A stretch of 64,000 nucleotides of DNA from Nelumbo lutea (Eukaryota; Streptophyta; Magnoliopsida; Proteales; Nelumbonaceae). The DNA is taken from positions 38,844,222 through 38,908,221 of the forward strand of contig JAKGHH010000002.1 in assembly GCA_022828595.1 (NCBI GenBank), given 5' to 3'. Each line of letters starts with the position of its first letter. Positions within the stretch are counted from its first letter, which is position 1. Positions 1 to 11,477 of the stretch are shown in pieces. The position numbers were made by a program, and so were the translations under genes. Under the pieces are notes generated by a model, which was not told the origin of the DNA, made no database searches, and saw nothing but the letters and a program-made list of their open reading frames with translations.

Positions 1-1690
1 CTGTATGAGCCCACCATCAGGTCTTCAAAGCGCGGCGAGGCGATATAGTCTTCAACGGCCTTCTTCTTGGCATCCTCGATGTCTTGAGAAAAGATCTCTG
101 TCCTCTCCCTAATATCCTCTTGAAGGTATTCGACTTGATGCTGCAAGTACAGCCTCATGTCCACCATGTGCTTCACCACCACTCCCATGGCCTCGGTGTC
201 TCTCTGAGACCTCGCCAGCCTAGCCTGTGCAGCGCGAGAAGCCACTTCAGTAGCGCGGGAAGCTTCTTCGGCAGCTCGTTCCCGCCTCGAGCTCCTTTCC
301 GCTTCGGCTGCTAAGGCATGGATGGAGGATTTCACCTACCAAAAGGAAAAATGACGGGAATGTTCAAAGAACAATAGCAAGAAAGGTAATGACAAGGAGC
401 CCGACAAGAAGTCACCGACTTACCACCATGGCAAAGGAGGCAGCCCGACTGGCTACATGGTTCATAGGAAGCTCGGCCCACGCAGCGACCTCCTCGGGAT
501 AAACGACCTCCCTACTCTTTTGAAGAGCGTGGTTCGGCGACAACACGCTCCTGAACTCGCCTTGGCCTCCCGAGCCTGAAGGCCCAGCTCGCGTATAAGC
601 AGTCTTAGTGTATGGAGGAGCCCATATAAGCAGCCTCGGTGTAAGGGGCCCCTGCCGCTTCTTGTATTGGAAGGGCCATCTCGGGCTCCCTAGGCGGATC
701 CACTGGCAGGTAGCCCGGTACCTCGGTTTCTGCATCTCGGGGCAGTTCGACACGAGTTCGTTTGGAAACTCGCTTCCTCCTCTTCATGGCATGAAACATG
801 TTCCCACCACGAGTCTTCTCTGTGTCCATCACACCTGCCAAAAAGAGCTCGGCGTCAAGAAAACGAAAGAACGGAAAACAAAACAAAAGGCAAGCCTCTG
901 AGCAAGGAACCTACCCGAACTTAGGCCAGACTGGATGAGCTTGGCCTCGGTCAAATAATGGTGGCATTTTATCCCAAGCTGGGCCCATTCCTGGAGGCCC
1001 TTCGCCGTCTCCCTATCTAGTGTAACACCGGCATCGGGGGCAGCCATCCCCCACCCGGTTTGGAAAGGCCATCCCATTGCACTTCGCCCCCCGAAGTAGT
1101 CCTGTTTCCACGTCGGGACCTTGTTGGGAAGATCGTGTAAAAGCTTGAACCCCGGGCGAGGAGACAGGTAGTATGCCTGCCTACACCTAAGAAGGGGGAC
1201 CCACTTGCTTCTTAAGCATTAAAATGGAAGAAAAGATCTTCAAGTCAAAAGGCAAAATCTGTTCGCAAAAGAGGGAGATTATCCCAACCAAATTACGGAT
1301 ATAATTCGGGTGGGGGTGGAAAGGTAGGTGCAACCCAACGACGAGCTGCACCCGGAATATCACGATCTCGTCAGGATGGTGCTCCCAAGGGAAGTCGCCC
1401 ATGGTTATAAAGTAAGTGTACTCCCTAGGCAGGTTGAACTGATGATAAAGGAGTAAAGCCCCTCATGCGTCATGGTTGAGGGCCCAAACTTGTCTAACAT
1501 CTAACCTCGACAGGAGGAGGATGCCAAACTACCCGAGGCGACTCGGCCTACGGGTTTGAACTCTTCCTTGAGCTCCTCCTCAAGCTCTACCTCGGTTCAC
1601 TAAGGCTGTCGGGGGATGCAACTTGGTTCGTAGAACCTGCATCTGACCCCCTCGAAGAACTGTCTAAGCTGTCCGAGCTAGACATCGGGA
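1..1690 (-). pseudogene. Antisense ORF (transposase-like) of a Tat-type gypsy element, decayed
   Basis: Read on the minus strand, pieces of one protein family appear in order. An N-terminal Ser/Asp-rich start lies near 1690. A segment with LPREYTYFITMGDFPW and a GLHLPFHPHPNYI-like motif lies at about 1190-1440. A segment with LHDLPNKVPTWKQDYF lies at about 890-1150. Next comes a basic KRRKRVSKR stretch. A coiled-coil-like Ala/Glu/Arg-rich segment ends in VEDYIASPRFEDLMVGSY at the window edge. Possible GT-AG introns separate them (about 839-914 and 345-420). Frameshifts near 1420 and 600 and several stops make it non-functional. Plant Tat elements carry such antisense ORFs beyond pol. Its function is unknown. 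Confidence 0.6.
594..655. repeat. 31-bp tandem near-duplication that breaks the antisense ORF
   Basis: The sequence from TATAAGCAG at 594 recurs from 625 with few changes. A 31-bp shift is not a multiple of three. The two minus-strand frames carrying APYTEAAYMG and APPYTKTAYTR swap exactly here, so this duplication explains the frameshift. Confidence 0.7.
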
Positions 1691-2265
1691 GGAAAAGAAT
1701 ACCAGGAAGAAAGTACTGACTCACCCAGAAAAAGCAAACAGACTACAGGAGGTTGATGCGAGCTAAAAACTTGGACGTGAGCTCAAGAAGCAAACGCAGG
1801 AGAATGGCATTGAAAAGCGACTGGGGTCCCCACTATTTATACCCACAGTGACCGAAAATTGACGGTTCTGATCGAGGCAAATCCAACGGCCCACGATCAA
1901 GCTGACTGCACGTTTCCTAAGACCGAGATGTGATTAGCTGCACGTCTTTTGGAACTGAAGCAGCGTCGCCGCACATCTCCCCACATTAAAGGTGACATCG
2001 ACACATTTTTTCAATTTTGAAATAACGCCCGCTGTCTCGTCTCCCAGCGGCGCGCTTTTTCAAATTTTTGAAATAAATGTGCGTTGTCACGTCTCCCAGC
2101 ATTTAAAGACAGATTGGCGCGTTTCCTGACTTTTTGGCGCTCGAGAAACCCGGAAGTCTCCTGACGAACGCGCACTTCGCGTGTTCAGTCAAACCAGTTT
2201 GAAGTACGGGTCAAATCCACCTGCCACCTCGCAAACTCCCCGCGCCAGGGCAAGCTCCTTAGCGC

Positions 2266-2282
2266 GAGGAGTGGGGGGCAAT
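2266..2282 (+). other. Polypurine tract
   Basis: GAGGAGTGGGGGGCAAT abuts the TG of the LTR, the expected plus-strand priming site of an LTR retrotransposon. Confidence 0.6.
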
Positions 2283-3040
2283 TGATGAAGGAAGATTTGG
2301 CCTAACCTCTTGACCACTCAACACGTGGCAGGGCAACAGCTCGGCACGGCAGTACGCTCAAGGTGCGAACTCCGAAAGGAGGAACCAGCGGTTCGAGCTC
2401 CCCAAAAGGAGCCCGAACTCTCCCTTTGACCCCGAGCTTTACGAGGAGTGCAAAGGGCAACAACTCGAACTGGCCCGCCCCAGGCAGTTCGGGCCACACC
2501 TTTATTCGAACTCAAGACTTCACCTCACACACCACTCCAGCACTTCGTCTCCAGGACGCCGAACCGAATGATCGTACCTGACCTGACACCAAAGGAGTCC
2601 GTATACTGGGCGGCGCACCTGACTGACTTAGGATCTAACACTTGATAGCCGCACTTCAACGGCCACCTGCCACCGCCACCTCCGGTCGCAGAGTCGTCTC
2701 CGACAAAGAGAGCAATGGTGGTTGTCTGCCCCAACAGAGGTGATGACACCCGAACTGGCAGAAGTGCAGAGGTAATGATACCCGACTGACCGGAGCTTGG
2801 GAGTGAGTGCGCGAAGTGGTTATAAAAGGCTCTTTTCCCCCCAAGAAGGAGGTATGTGATAACTTTGCGCCATCTGGTTTTTTTATCTTGCCTTTGAGGA
2901 AATACTAACTTGAGCTTTGAAGCACTCTCACTGGATTCCTCCCCGAAAATTATTCGCTTTCTTCTCCGTTTCAAACACCTTTTACTCCAGCCAGAGGCAA
3001 AATTGTTGACAACTAGAACCGACCGGATTGCGCTCCATCA
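2283..3040 (+). repeat. LTR of the gypsy element
   Basis: It begins TGATGAAG and ends CTCCATCA, which is an imperfect 8-bp terminal inverted repeat (TGATG[A/G]AG). It follows directly on a purine tract. The length is about 758 bp. The left partner LTR is outside the window, so the right edge rests on the inverted repeat alone. An alternative end near 3011 (…GTTGACA) is possible. Confidence 0.65.
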
Positions 3041-4795
3041 TTAAACAATAGAAATATATAAGAATATATAATTGTTTTATATTTTAACTTTCTAATAATC
3101 AATTGGATCAAATTCGACCTGAGTTGGTCTATTTTTTGATATAATCGATCGGCTTTGGTTCAACAATTTTTCAACCCGATCAAGTTAGGTTAGTTTTAAT
3201 TTGGTCATTTGTAAATTGACCAAAATTGAATTAACTCGATTCAATTTTAATACAGAAAAGTGGGAAAATTCCCATATTTTTTAATCTAAAATATTTATAT
3301 CATAAATTTAGTTTTTTAATAATACCACTATAGTTTATTAAATTTAAATTTAATTTTTAAGTTTAAATCTTTTGAACGAACAAATCAAACCGAAAATAGA
3401 CCCAAACTGATACAAACCGAGTTGGCGGGGTTACACTAATGGTTAGTCAGTTTTCGGGTGACAAACTCCTAGCCTGACGAAGTCGATTTTGTTGGAAAAA
3501 TAGCTTGCAACCGAAATGAACCAATCCTTGAACACTTCTAATTTCAGCTAAATAATAGTCTAATCTCTAATGAATAACAATAGTTTAATATCCAATAACT
3601 ATTGAAAATTTATACCAAAAGTACAAAATTATTGAAAATAAATTTATAATGAAAATACAATAGATATCTAATAAAATACAATATTCACAAAAATACAAAA
3701 AAAAAATCAAACGATAAATTATAATTGCTTAATGTCCAATAGTTATTGATAATTTTCTATTAAATAACAAAACAAAAATAGGTTTATAAATAATCATTGA
3801 AAATATATTTATCAAAAAATACAATAAATATTAATTTAGTATATATAAATATATAATGAAAGTACACTATTATTGTGAAATTATTACTAATAAATATTAA
3901 TTTTTTGAAAGTTATTACAATTATTAATTGATATAAGTGAAATTAGTTGTTTACAAATATTATTTAGTTGTTTAAATAATATTGTTTAAATGTTCAAAAT
4001 ATTGATTATTTGTTAAATTTAATAATACGTAAAATTATATTTAGTACTATTATTACATAATTCGATATTAATTTTGTAAAATATTAAATTATTATTAACA
4101 TGAATATTATGCAATCTTTTATAATTATTTTTCTACTTTGAAGCAATTTTATAAATTTATTACATAATATTTTAATCTTAACTATTTAAAATTTAGTCAT
4201 ATTAAATATTTAAATAATATGTAAAATATTTAATATTTTTGTTGTTTGAATTTTATTTATTTTGATGTTTTTACATAATATTAAATAGTTTGTTATATAA
4301 TTATTTAACTATTTTTAATGTTCTGTTATTTAAGATATTTAGTTATTGAAATATTTAAATAATGTTTTGTTTTTAAATGTTAAATTTTTATTATTTGAAT
4401 AGCATTTAAATTGAATAATTTGTAAAATTATAATTTATATTGTTACTAGATAATTTCATAATGAATTTTGTAAAAATATAGATCTATTAGTAATATGAAT
4501 ATTATTAAATCTATTATAATTATTTTTTGTGTTTTGAATAAAAAATTTAAAGTTAGTATATAATTTAATTTTAATATTTAAATAATTCTGAAAATTTTTA
4601 ATTGAAACTTTCATTAGATAGATGTAGATAAAAAGTGGGGGAGAGGATAAATAGGAATTATAGATAGCTTAGGAGAGAATCTCTCCACTAAATTAGAGAT
4701 AATTTAAGAGATAAATAGGAGTTAGAGATAATTTAGGAGATAAATAGGAATTGGAGACAACTTAGGAGAAAGTGGGGGAAAGTTGTACCAATTGG
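3041..4795. other. AT-rich spacer, no gene seen
   Basis: Very AT-rich DNA with no coding signal on either strand. The part around 3100-3540 holds short C/G-containing motifs (AACCGAT, CAAACCGA) like those inside hAT MITEs, but I could not find paired ends. Confidence 0.5.
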
Positions 4796-4803
4796 CTAAA
4801 CAT

Positions 4804-5373
4804 TAGGGTTGTTCATGGGTCAGGTTGGGTTGGTTTAGTAGTGCTTTTTCAACTGATCCGACCTGGTCGGGTTACCTATAGACCAAACCGAAACCGACCC
4901 TTTATTAAGTAAAACTGACATGGTCGGTTTGAGTCAGTTTGGGTCAGTTTGGGTTGGTTTGGGTTTCAACCAACTCCAAGCTTGCACAATGCACATGAAA
5001 TCAAAGTGTTAATATTATATATAATATTTTAGAATATATTTTTTTTTCTGGAAATATATATTTAAAACCAAAACATATATACAAATATATCAATATATAT
5101 ATATATATATATTTCTAATTTCAGGAAATATTATATATATATGATATATTTCAGAATATATATTTTTTCAGATATATATTTATTATTTAAAACTAAAAAT
5201 ATCTATATTTAACACATTTTTTCAGAATATATATTTTTTCACATAACTCGGTTCGGTTTCGGTTTTCACATATGAAGACCGAAACCGACCGATAATGAAG
5301 AAAAACCGGCCAACTCGGGTTGGGCCGGGCCGGGCCGGGTTGGTCGGTTTGGATTTATTTGTGAACAGCCCTA
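4804..5373. mobile_element. hAT-type MITE
   Basis: Ends are TAGGGTTGTTCA and, inverted, TAGGGCTGTTCA. The element is flanked by a perfect 8-bp target duplication CTAAACAT at 4796-4803 and 5374-5381, diagnostic of hAT insertion. The inside is made of CGGTTTGGGT/AACCGAAACCGA motifs near both ends around an AT-rich core with a (TA)n run. It has no ORF, so it is non-autonomous. Confidence 0.88.
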
Positions 5374-5622
5374 CTAAACATTAGAAGAGCAAATTACTTT
5401 TTCTTTATGGTTGTTAGAAATAGTTAAGCCCATATTATTTCTTATTGGTTTAATGGATAATTATGTAGAATTAAAAAAATAAAAAAAATCAGAAAAAGGA
5501 AATTAGGAAAGGGGGTTTAGAGAAAGGAGAGGCAATATATATATACATTGGGCTTGGGTTCGACATGTTTGAATCAAATTCAATTTGAACTTGTTGGAAG
5601 AGTCAATAGCAAAGTAAACTTA

Positions 5623-6460
5623 GGCCAAGTTTGAGAGTGTTTAAAAATAAGTACTTATTTGAATAAACACTTATTTTAGTCCAGGACCACACCATTGAAC
5701 ACTTATTAACGTTTGAAAGCAAGCCTGAAATAAATATTTTAAAAATAAATGTTTATTGAATAAACCCAAAATTATAAGTTTTTAAAGTATTTATACAATA
5801 AACCCTTATTCAAAATTTTTTTAATTTTTCGAATACCAATTATAATCCGTCATTGGCAACCAACTCCCACGTTTGACGAAGCGAGAATAACACAGTTATA
5901 GACTGTGCCATAACTGTGTCATTCCCTCTAGGCAAGACCGATCAAAGAAAAATCAAACCATTGGCTGACATTCCCTCTTGACGGTGACTATGACATTCTC
6001 CTTGGCCTTAGTAAAATCAAACCAGTCCGGCGTCGTCATCGAGTTAATAGAGGTAGCAGGTAAGACCGAGAGTTTTTAGCAAAGGGCCAAAGGCCAAGAT
6101 GAGGAAGAAATAGTCGGTTTGCCGCCGCTCTTGGCTAGAAGCGACACAACTGGTGGCATCGCCGGTGACTTCCTGGATCGGAACGATGACATGCTACTTG
6201 GACATCTCTGAAACCTTGAGAGAGAGAACCCACCACCCACATAAATTTGAAAAAGACTTAGAATACATTTTGAAATTTAAAAAAAAAATGAAGGATAAAA
6301 GAATCATAAATGTTTATTGGAGAAAAAATTATTAAAAGCCTAATATAAAATAAAAATAAACACTTAAAAAAACTGAGCGTTAAATAAGAATAAATACTTA
6401 TTTCAATAAACACTTATTTTTAAGTACTTATTTTTTATATAAACATTCTCAAACATATTC
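5623..6460. mobile_element. Harbinger-type non-autonomous element
   Basis: Arms match when inverted: GGCCAAGTTTGAGAGTG at the left against GAATATGTTTGAGAATG at the right, continuing through AATAAGTACTT and AATAAGTGTTTATT blocks. A TTA target duplication flanks it (5620-5622 and 6461-6463), as for PIF/Harbinger. The core (about 5840-6240) is more GC-rich than the arms and may be captured host sequence. It holds only short ORFs without a recognisable product. Confidence 0.75.
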
Positions 6461-6463
6461 TTA

Positions 6464-7880
6464 ATGATCTAAAATATTTATTAAATTGGATTAGAACTGA
6501 TACATTTATAATAGATTTACATTGAATTAGGTCTAATTGAAATATTGAACCAATATGCATTTTATTGACAAAAAATAAAAAAATATAGGTGTTACCTGGG
6601 TTGAATCTAATTTAAAATCAAACCAGATTGAATGTTTCAAACATTAAACTAAACCCTTCCAAAATGATCCAAAGTATTCATCTCCAATGAACCCTTATTC
6701 AACTGAAGAGGATTGAATCAAACATTCGATTCGTTAAATATCATCCAAGATAAAATATTCATAATATACAGGTGTAGTATCTTCTGGGCAGCAGATCCAA
6801 ACTCAGCTGTGATGAAGTGATATCTGGCTACGAGAACGTTCTCACTTCCTCACGGTGAGATCCAGGGAGAATTCATCCAAATTTTGTTTTGGTAGGTTTG
6901 TCGGCGGAGCACGCGTTACCTGAAGAGTGTTGGTGCTACGAGTCAACAACAAAAGAGACAGGTGGCCCATGGGTCATGGATCTTCATTCTTCTGTGCTGT
7001 CCATATGTAGTATTTGAAAAGTTCAGCCCACCTGAACCAACATCCACCACTTTATCCTTTTATTTATTTATTTGTGGTTATTACTTCAGATTACGTTACG
7101 CTCGCGTAAGCAGCAGGTCATGAGCATACGTCAACCGATTCCACAAGGAGTCGCCTCACCAAATATTTTCGTCGTGTATTGAGAACATCTCTGGGGATGA
7201 CATTATCGACACTGATATTATTTTTAGAAGATATTTCTAATATACGGGTGGAATGTACTGCAAGGCGTTGTGGGGCGGTTCCTGTAGATGTGATCTCGTT
7301 AAACCGTCAAAATCGAACCTCCGGCGCAGGCCCACACTGAATGTTTCCATCAGCGTCTTGATCGTGCCACGTAACGCTGATGTTTTATTAGCAAGTCTGT
7401 TGGCTGTAGTTTTCCTTCATGACGCACCACGTCAGATCTGTATACGTAGGGGCCCATTTTAGCTTATCTGACGTGTTAAATGGTTTGATATTACGTATCT
7501 TGGGGCTCCATTTCTCAGATAATTCATTATGGGGGAAATATTAAAGTAGTGACATGAATTATCTTTTACAATAAAGGCCCCTCCTGAATTTCTCTGAGTT
7601 AATATTTTGCCCCTCATTAGCATCCTATCAATTAATTCATAAAATATTCTATTAAACATTTTTGAAACCCCAAATTACATTTTAGCACAGTTTTTCTTAA
7701 ATCCTAATTTCTCTCAATTTTCTTTCAATAAAATTAATATCCAGAATGATTTGTTCATTAGGATGTAGAGAACGATTTAAGTGATGTTTGGCGTCAATGT
7801 TGATTATTCTTAACCAAATTTTCATTTTTTTTTGAAATCAGTGTTTTCTAAAAATTGGTAACTTTGGTTATTTGGTATCA
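6464..7880. other. Spacer with a GC-richer island, no gene assigned
   Basis: Most is AT-rich. Stretches at 6775-7000 and 7085-7460 have balanced base composition and CpG-containing sequence unlike the neighbours. A 69-codon ORF at 7253-7462 has no motif I recognise. These could be relics of unique sequence or a distal regulatory region. Confidence 0.35.
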
Positions 7881-7889
7881 TTTTTACCA

Positions 7890-8443
7890 GGGTATATTCC
7901 TAATTAGTTCCCTTTACTTTGGGGCTATTATCACTTTGGTCCCCAAACTTTAAAATGTGATAATTCAGTACTTGAACTTTCAAAACATGTCAATTCAGTA
8001 CCTATCGTTAACCAGTTGTTAACCAACCATTAAATGCCTTTGAAAAAGATACAAATGTCCTTCAATTGTCATCTAATTTTCTTTATCAACAATTCAAACA
8101 TTAACAAAAAAAAAATTAACGGTCCTAAATCCTTGCCTCTTTTATTCAAAGAAGTTGGGGTTGAGAGTGCCCACTGAGACATGACCTTAATTTTTTTCAA
8201 TAGAAGTAGCAAGGATTTAGGATTGTTAATTTTTTGTCAATGTTTTGATGGTTGATAAAAAAACTAGATGACACTCAAAGGGTATTTTTGTTTTTTTCAA
8301 ATGTCAATTAACGGACTGGTTAATAATAGATACTGATTTGATAAATTTTGAAAGTTCAAGTACTGAATAGTCACGTTTTAAAATTCAGGGACCAAAATGT
8401 GGCACTAGGCCCAAAATATAAGATACTAATTGGGAATTTTCCC
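7890..8443. mobile_element. Mutator-type MITE with long inverted arms
   Basis: About 150 bp at each end pair when inverted. The left arm has CCTAATTAGT…TTTGGTCCCCAAACTTTAAAA…CAGTACTTGAACTTTC, and the right arm has the complement with scattered changes. Flanks are TTTTTACCA (7881-7889) and TTTCTACCA (8444-8452), a 9-bp target duplication with one mismatch, as made by MULEs. There is no coding capacity. Confidence 0.85.
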
Positions 8444-8452
8444 TTTCTACCA

Positions 8453-9790
8453 TGTAAACCAATTTTTGAGAAATCGACTTTGAATCTATTTGGCATTGAT
8501 TCTTAAGAGTTAGGAAATCAAAAAAAAAAAAAAAAAATCCCTAAAAAGGCTTATTTCGTAATTTGGGGCTAATTGTTACCACCCCTAAGTACAGGGTGGT
8601 TCTTTGTTATTAATCCAATTTTTTTTCTTAGTATACGTTTCTTGGTAGCCACGTCATATGGGATATTTAATCCTAGTCTGGAATCTGCTGCATTTGGTCA
8701 AATTGTCGCAGGCTGAACACAATGACTGCAGTGCAATTGCGCAAACAACTGCAGCAGATCTGGATTAGGTCAATCCGATAAAATACAGAAGTGAACTTTT
8801 GATTCAGTCCATTGATTTTGGGCATTCAGATACCTACAACTGCTAGCAATCTGAATTTGAATTAATTCCAAGAATAAATAAATTGCCATCTTTAGTAGAA
8901 TTTTTACTTTGTTATTTAATTGTGTCAAGAGTCTTGAATTGTTCTATTCAGTTATTTTTATTTTTCATTTTTTATTTCTATTTATATATGGGCCATTGTA
9001 GGGTTGTTATTCCATGGAGCCAAAAAATAAATAAATAGAATTATAAATATCAAGCATAATTGGATTTAATCGGATCAGACCCAATTAATAATTGGGATGA
9101 TTCTGAGTATATGTCATTGTACCCATTAATAATCCATTCAAGATTGATACACCCTGCCCTGAACCTTGACAACCTAAGGAGGGAAGGAATTTATAATATA
9201 GGAAATTAGGGCTTTTTTGGGTTTGCTAGCAGACCTATAGGACTTATAATACCAGATCAGAGCCAAACCGATTATTAATTGGGCTGATCGAGTTAAACAC
9301 GATAACACCAGATTATATATAACAATTTTAAACTTCAGTTTTTATAATCTAACTTCAATAAAAAGAGTAAATAGTAATTTTGTTTATATTTAAACAAAAC
9401 AAGCATTCTTTAGCATTTTTTAGGTATAAAATATACTACTATGCATTCTGAAATTTTTATGGCACATTAATTCAATATTTCAATCAATATCATTAAAAAC
9501 ATGTATTCATGTCAAGAGTTATGTTTAGGGATGACAATTTTGTGAGAATTTTCAAACATGTAAGCCGTCTACATCGACTTTGACAGGACCTGTTTAACAA
9601 AACAGTGTAGGGTTGGGATTTTAGGGTTTGACCTTAGGGCAATTAGACATCTTTAGCACTAGTCCCTACCACACCATCTACTTCAGAGGGATATACTTAT
9701 GTGATATAAAATTGGGTGCAAGGTTTAAAGTTTAAGTCTTTCGAAAAATGCGAACAATATTAAAGAGGCAATTCAAAGAAAACCATCTAG
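8453..9790. other. AT-rich spacer, nothing assigned
   Basis: A poly(A) run lies at about 8519-8537. The rest is AT-rich sequence without ORFs of note or paired repeat ends. Confidence 0.4.
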
Positions 9791-9795
9791 ATTAT

Positions 9796-9869
9796 GGATA
9801 TACTTTGGAAACACATATATAAGGTGGTGTAAGGATATACTTTGGAAACACATATATAAGGTGGTGTAA
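9796..9869. repeat. 37-bp tandem duplication
   Basis: The unit GGATATACTTTGGAAACACA… is present twice head to tail (9796-9832 and 9833-9869), apparently without a difference. It lies 21 bp left of a hAT MITE. Confidence 0.9.
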
Positions 9870-9890
9870 GGGGATTAATTTGGGTATGAC

Positions 9891-10423
9891 TAGACCTGTT
9901 GATGGGCCGGGTAGCCCGGTGGCCCAGCCTGGCCCGGTCCGCACCCCGGTTGGGCTTGGTCATGTAATTAGGCCCGCGGGCCTGACCTCGGGCCTAACAC
10001 AGTAAGCCTGATTGTGTTTCGGGCTGGGCTCGGGATTTGTCAAAAAAGCATGGCCCAACTCAGCATTATATATTTTGTAAAATACATAATATGTATTTTA
10101 TATATTATATAAAATATATAAATAATATAATATTTATTGAAATATATATATATATATTTATAATTTAATATATACATTTTTTTATTTTTTTCTTTATAAT
10201 TTCTTTCTTACTCTCTCTCTCTCTCTCTATTCAGCCACTTCAGTAGTAATAACAACATGGGATAAATTTCGGGCTCGGGCCCAGGCCCGGGCTTTGGGCT
10301 TTTTATGAGGGTCGGGCTCGGGTCCAAGTTGTAGGCCCGATGGTCGGGTCGGGCTCAGGCTCGGGCCTTAGAAAAATTTGTTAATACAGAGTGAAAGCCC
10401 GACCCGGCCCATGAACAGGTCTA
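9891..10423. mobile_element. hAT-type MITE, GC-rich ends
   Basis: Inverted ends are TAGACCTGTTGATGGGCCGGGT and TAGACCTGTTCATGGGCCGGGT. The 8-bp target duplication GGTATGAC (9883-9890 and 10424-10431) is perfect. Subterminal GGGCTCGGGC-type repeats flank an AT core with (TA)n and (CT)n runs. It has no ORF. Confidence 0.9.
10202..10230. repeat. (CT)n microsatellite
   Basis: CTCTCTCTCT… run in the core of the hAT MITE at 9891-10423. Confidence 0.7.
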
Positions 10424-10431
10424 GGTATGAC

Positions 10432-11390
10432 CGCCCATTAACGACTAAAAACTCCTAAATGGAGTCCATGACTTAACGAATAAGAGTAAGTCATTAAATT
10501 GTGGGTACACATTAACTAGAGAAGCAGACAAAATACAGATTCACAAAAAGTGTTTCCACGGACCATATTCCCAAAAGATAATATCTGAGAAACGGACAAA
10601 ATACAAACGAGCTTCAATTTAAGAAAATGTCAAATTTGGTATTGCTCCAAACCACACCTTCTCAATTTCTAAGGCATGGTTTGGAGCATCGTTTTTTATG
10701 GAAAAACAATTTCAAACAAATAAACGTTTCCTAGAATATTGTTTTCTGATGTGGCACTGATGTGTCACCATTTTCTGGAGCAACGACATCAATGTCAAAG
10801 AGTTGCTAAGTGTCTTTCCCAAATCTTAGACTGCAAGTCGCTAGAATTGGAGTTTTAATTCCTCAATGTATACTTTTCAGTTCTAAATTCAAGGAAAGAT
10901 CATGATTATAGCAGCAAAAGCACAATATGGTAATACAAAATCAGCATTTGATCTTTTTCTTTGAAAAATGGTGTAGTATTGAAAAGAAAAGAGGGCAAGA
11001 CACCCTCCATAAGCATATAGAATGGCCACAAAAACATAATAGATGATTGATACTTCTCCACTGGTTCATAAAGGGGCAATAGGAACCATCCATGAATGAC
11101 TTCGAAACCCCCATCCACTTATTGAGCATCCATTTAGCTTTGTTTAGCACCATTTTTGCTTTCTAAAGGTTAATAATGAATGAAGTTTGCCAAAAGAGAA
11201 GAAGCATGCAACCAGTGACAAGAAAAAATAAATCAACCCATACAGCCAAGCACCCCCAAAAGTCCAAAAAAAAAAAAAAAACAGACAAATAAAACAAAAA
11301 CAAGAACTTGGGCATCTGCTTAATAACTTCAGGCATCAAGCCAAAAACAAACCGAGATTCACTGTCACAGCTTCACCCTCCAATTGGGTT
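10432..11390. other. Spacer left of the tRNA gene
   Basis: No gene or bounded repeat was recognised. A poly(A) run lies at about 11265-11281. Two overlapping minus-strand ORFs at 10906-11153 are short and have no recognisable motif. Confidence 0.4.
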
Positions 11391-11395
11391 AAAAA
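11391..11395 (-). terminator. Pol III terminator of tRNA-Asp
   Basis: A T5 run on the minus strand lies about 10 nt beyond the tRNA 3' end. Four or more Ts suffice for Pol III termination. Confidence 0.75.
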
Positions 11396-11405
11396 CTGAA
11401 CATTG

Positions 11406-11477
11406 CGCCGTTGCCGGGGATCGAACCCGGGTCACCCGCGTGACAGGCGGGAATACTCACCACTATACTACAACGAC
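11406..11477 (-). tRNA. tRNA-Asp (GUC anticodon)
   Basis: The minus strand folds as a standard 72-nt tRNA. The acceptor stem is GTCGTTG with CAACGGC, followed by discriminator G. The A box lies within GTATAGTGGTGAGTA, the anticodon loop is CCTGTCACG within a CCCGC/GCGGG stem, and the T arm with B box is GGGTTCGATCC. No intron is needed. CAA lies just before the 5' end, as is common for plant tRNA genes, and an oligo-T terminator follows. It looks functional. Confidence 0.96.

Larger units (their letters stand above)
1..3040 (+). mobile_element. Ty3/gypsy retrotransposon, 3' portion (Tat-like), cut by window edge
   Basis: The interval ends in an LTR (2283-3040) preceded by a polypurine tract, so it is the 3' end of a plus-oriented element whose gag-pol lies left of the window. 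The 2.28 kb before the LTR is far more GC-rich than the DNA to its right and carries a coding relic on the opposite strand. A long post-pol region with an antisense ORF is known from plant Tat-clade elements (Retand, Grande, RIRE2 types). The clade call is inference because no pol domain is in view. Confidence 0.7.

Noticed and set aside
7253..7462. Small protein gene
   Set aside because: The ORF lies in a GC-richer island but has no recognisable motif, leader or neighbouring exon.
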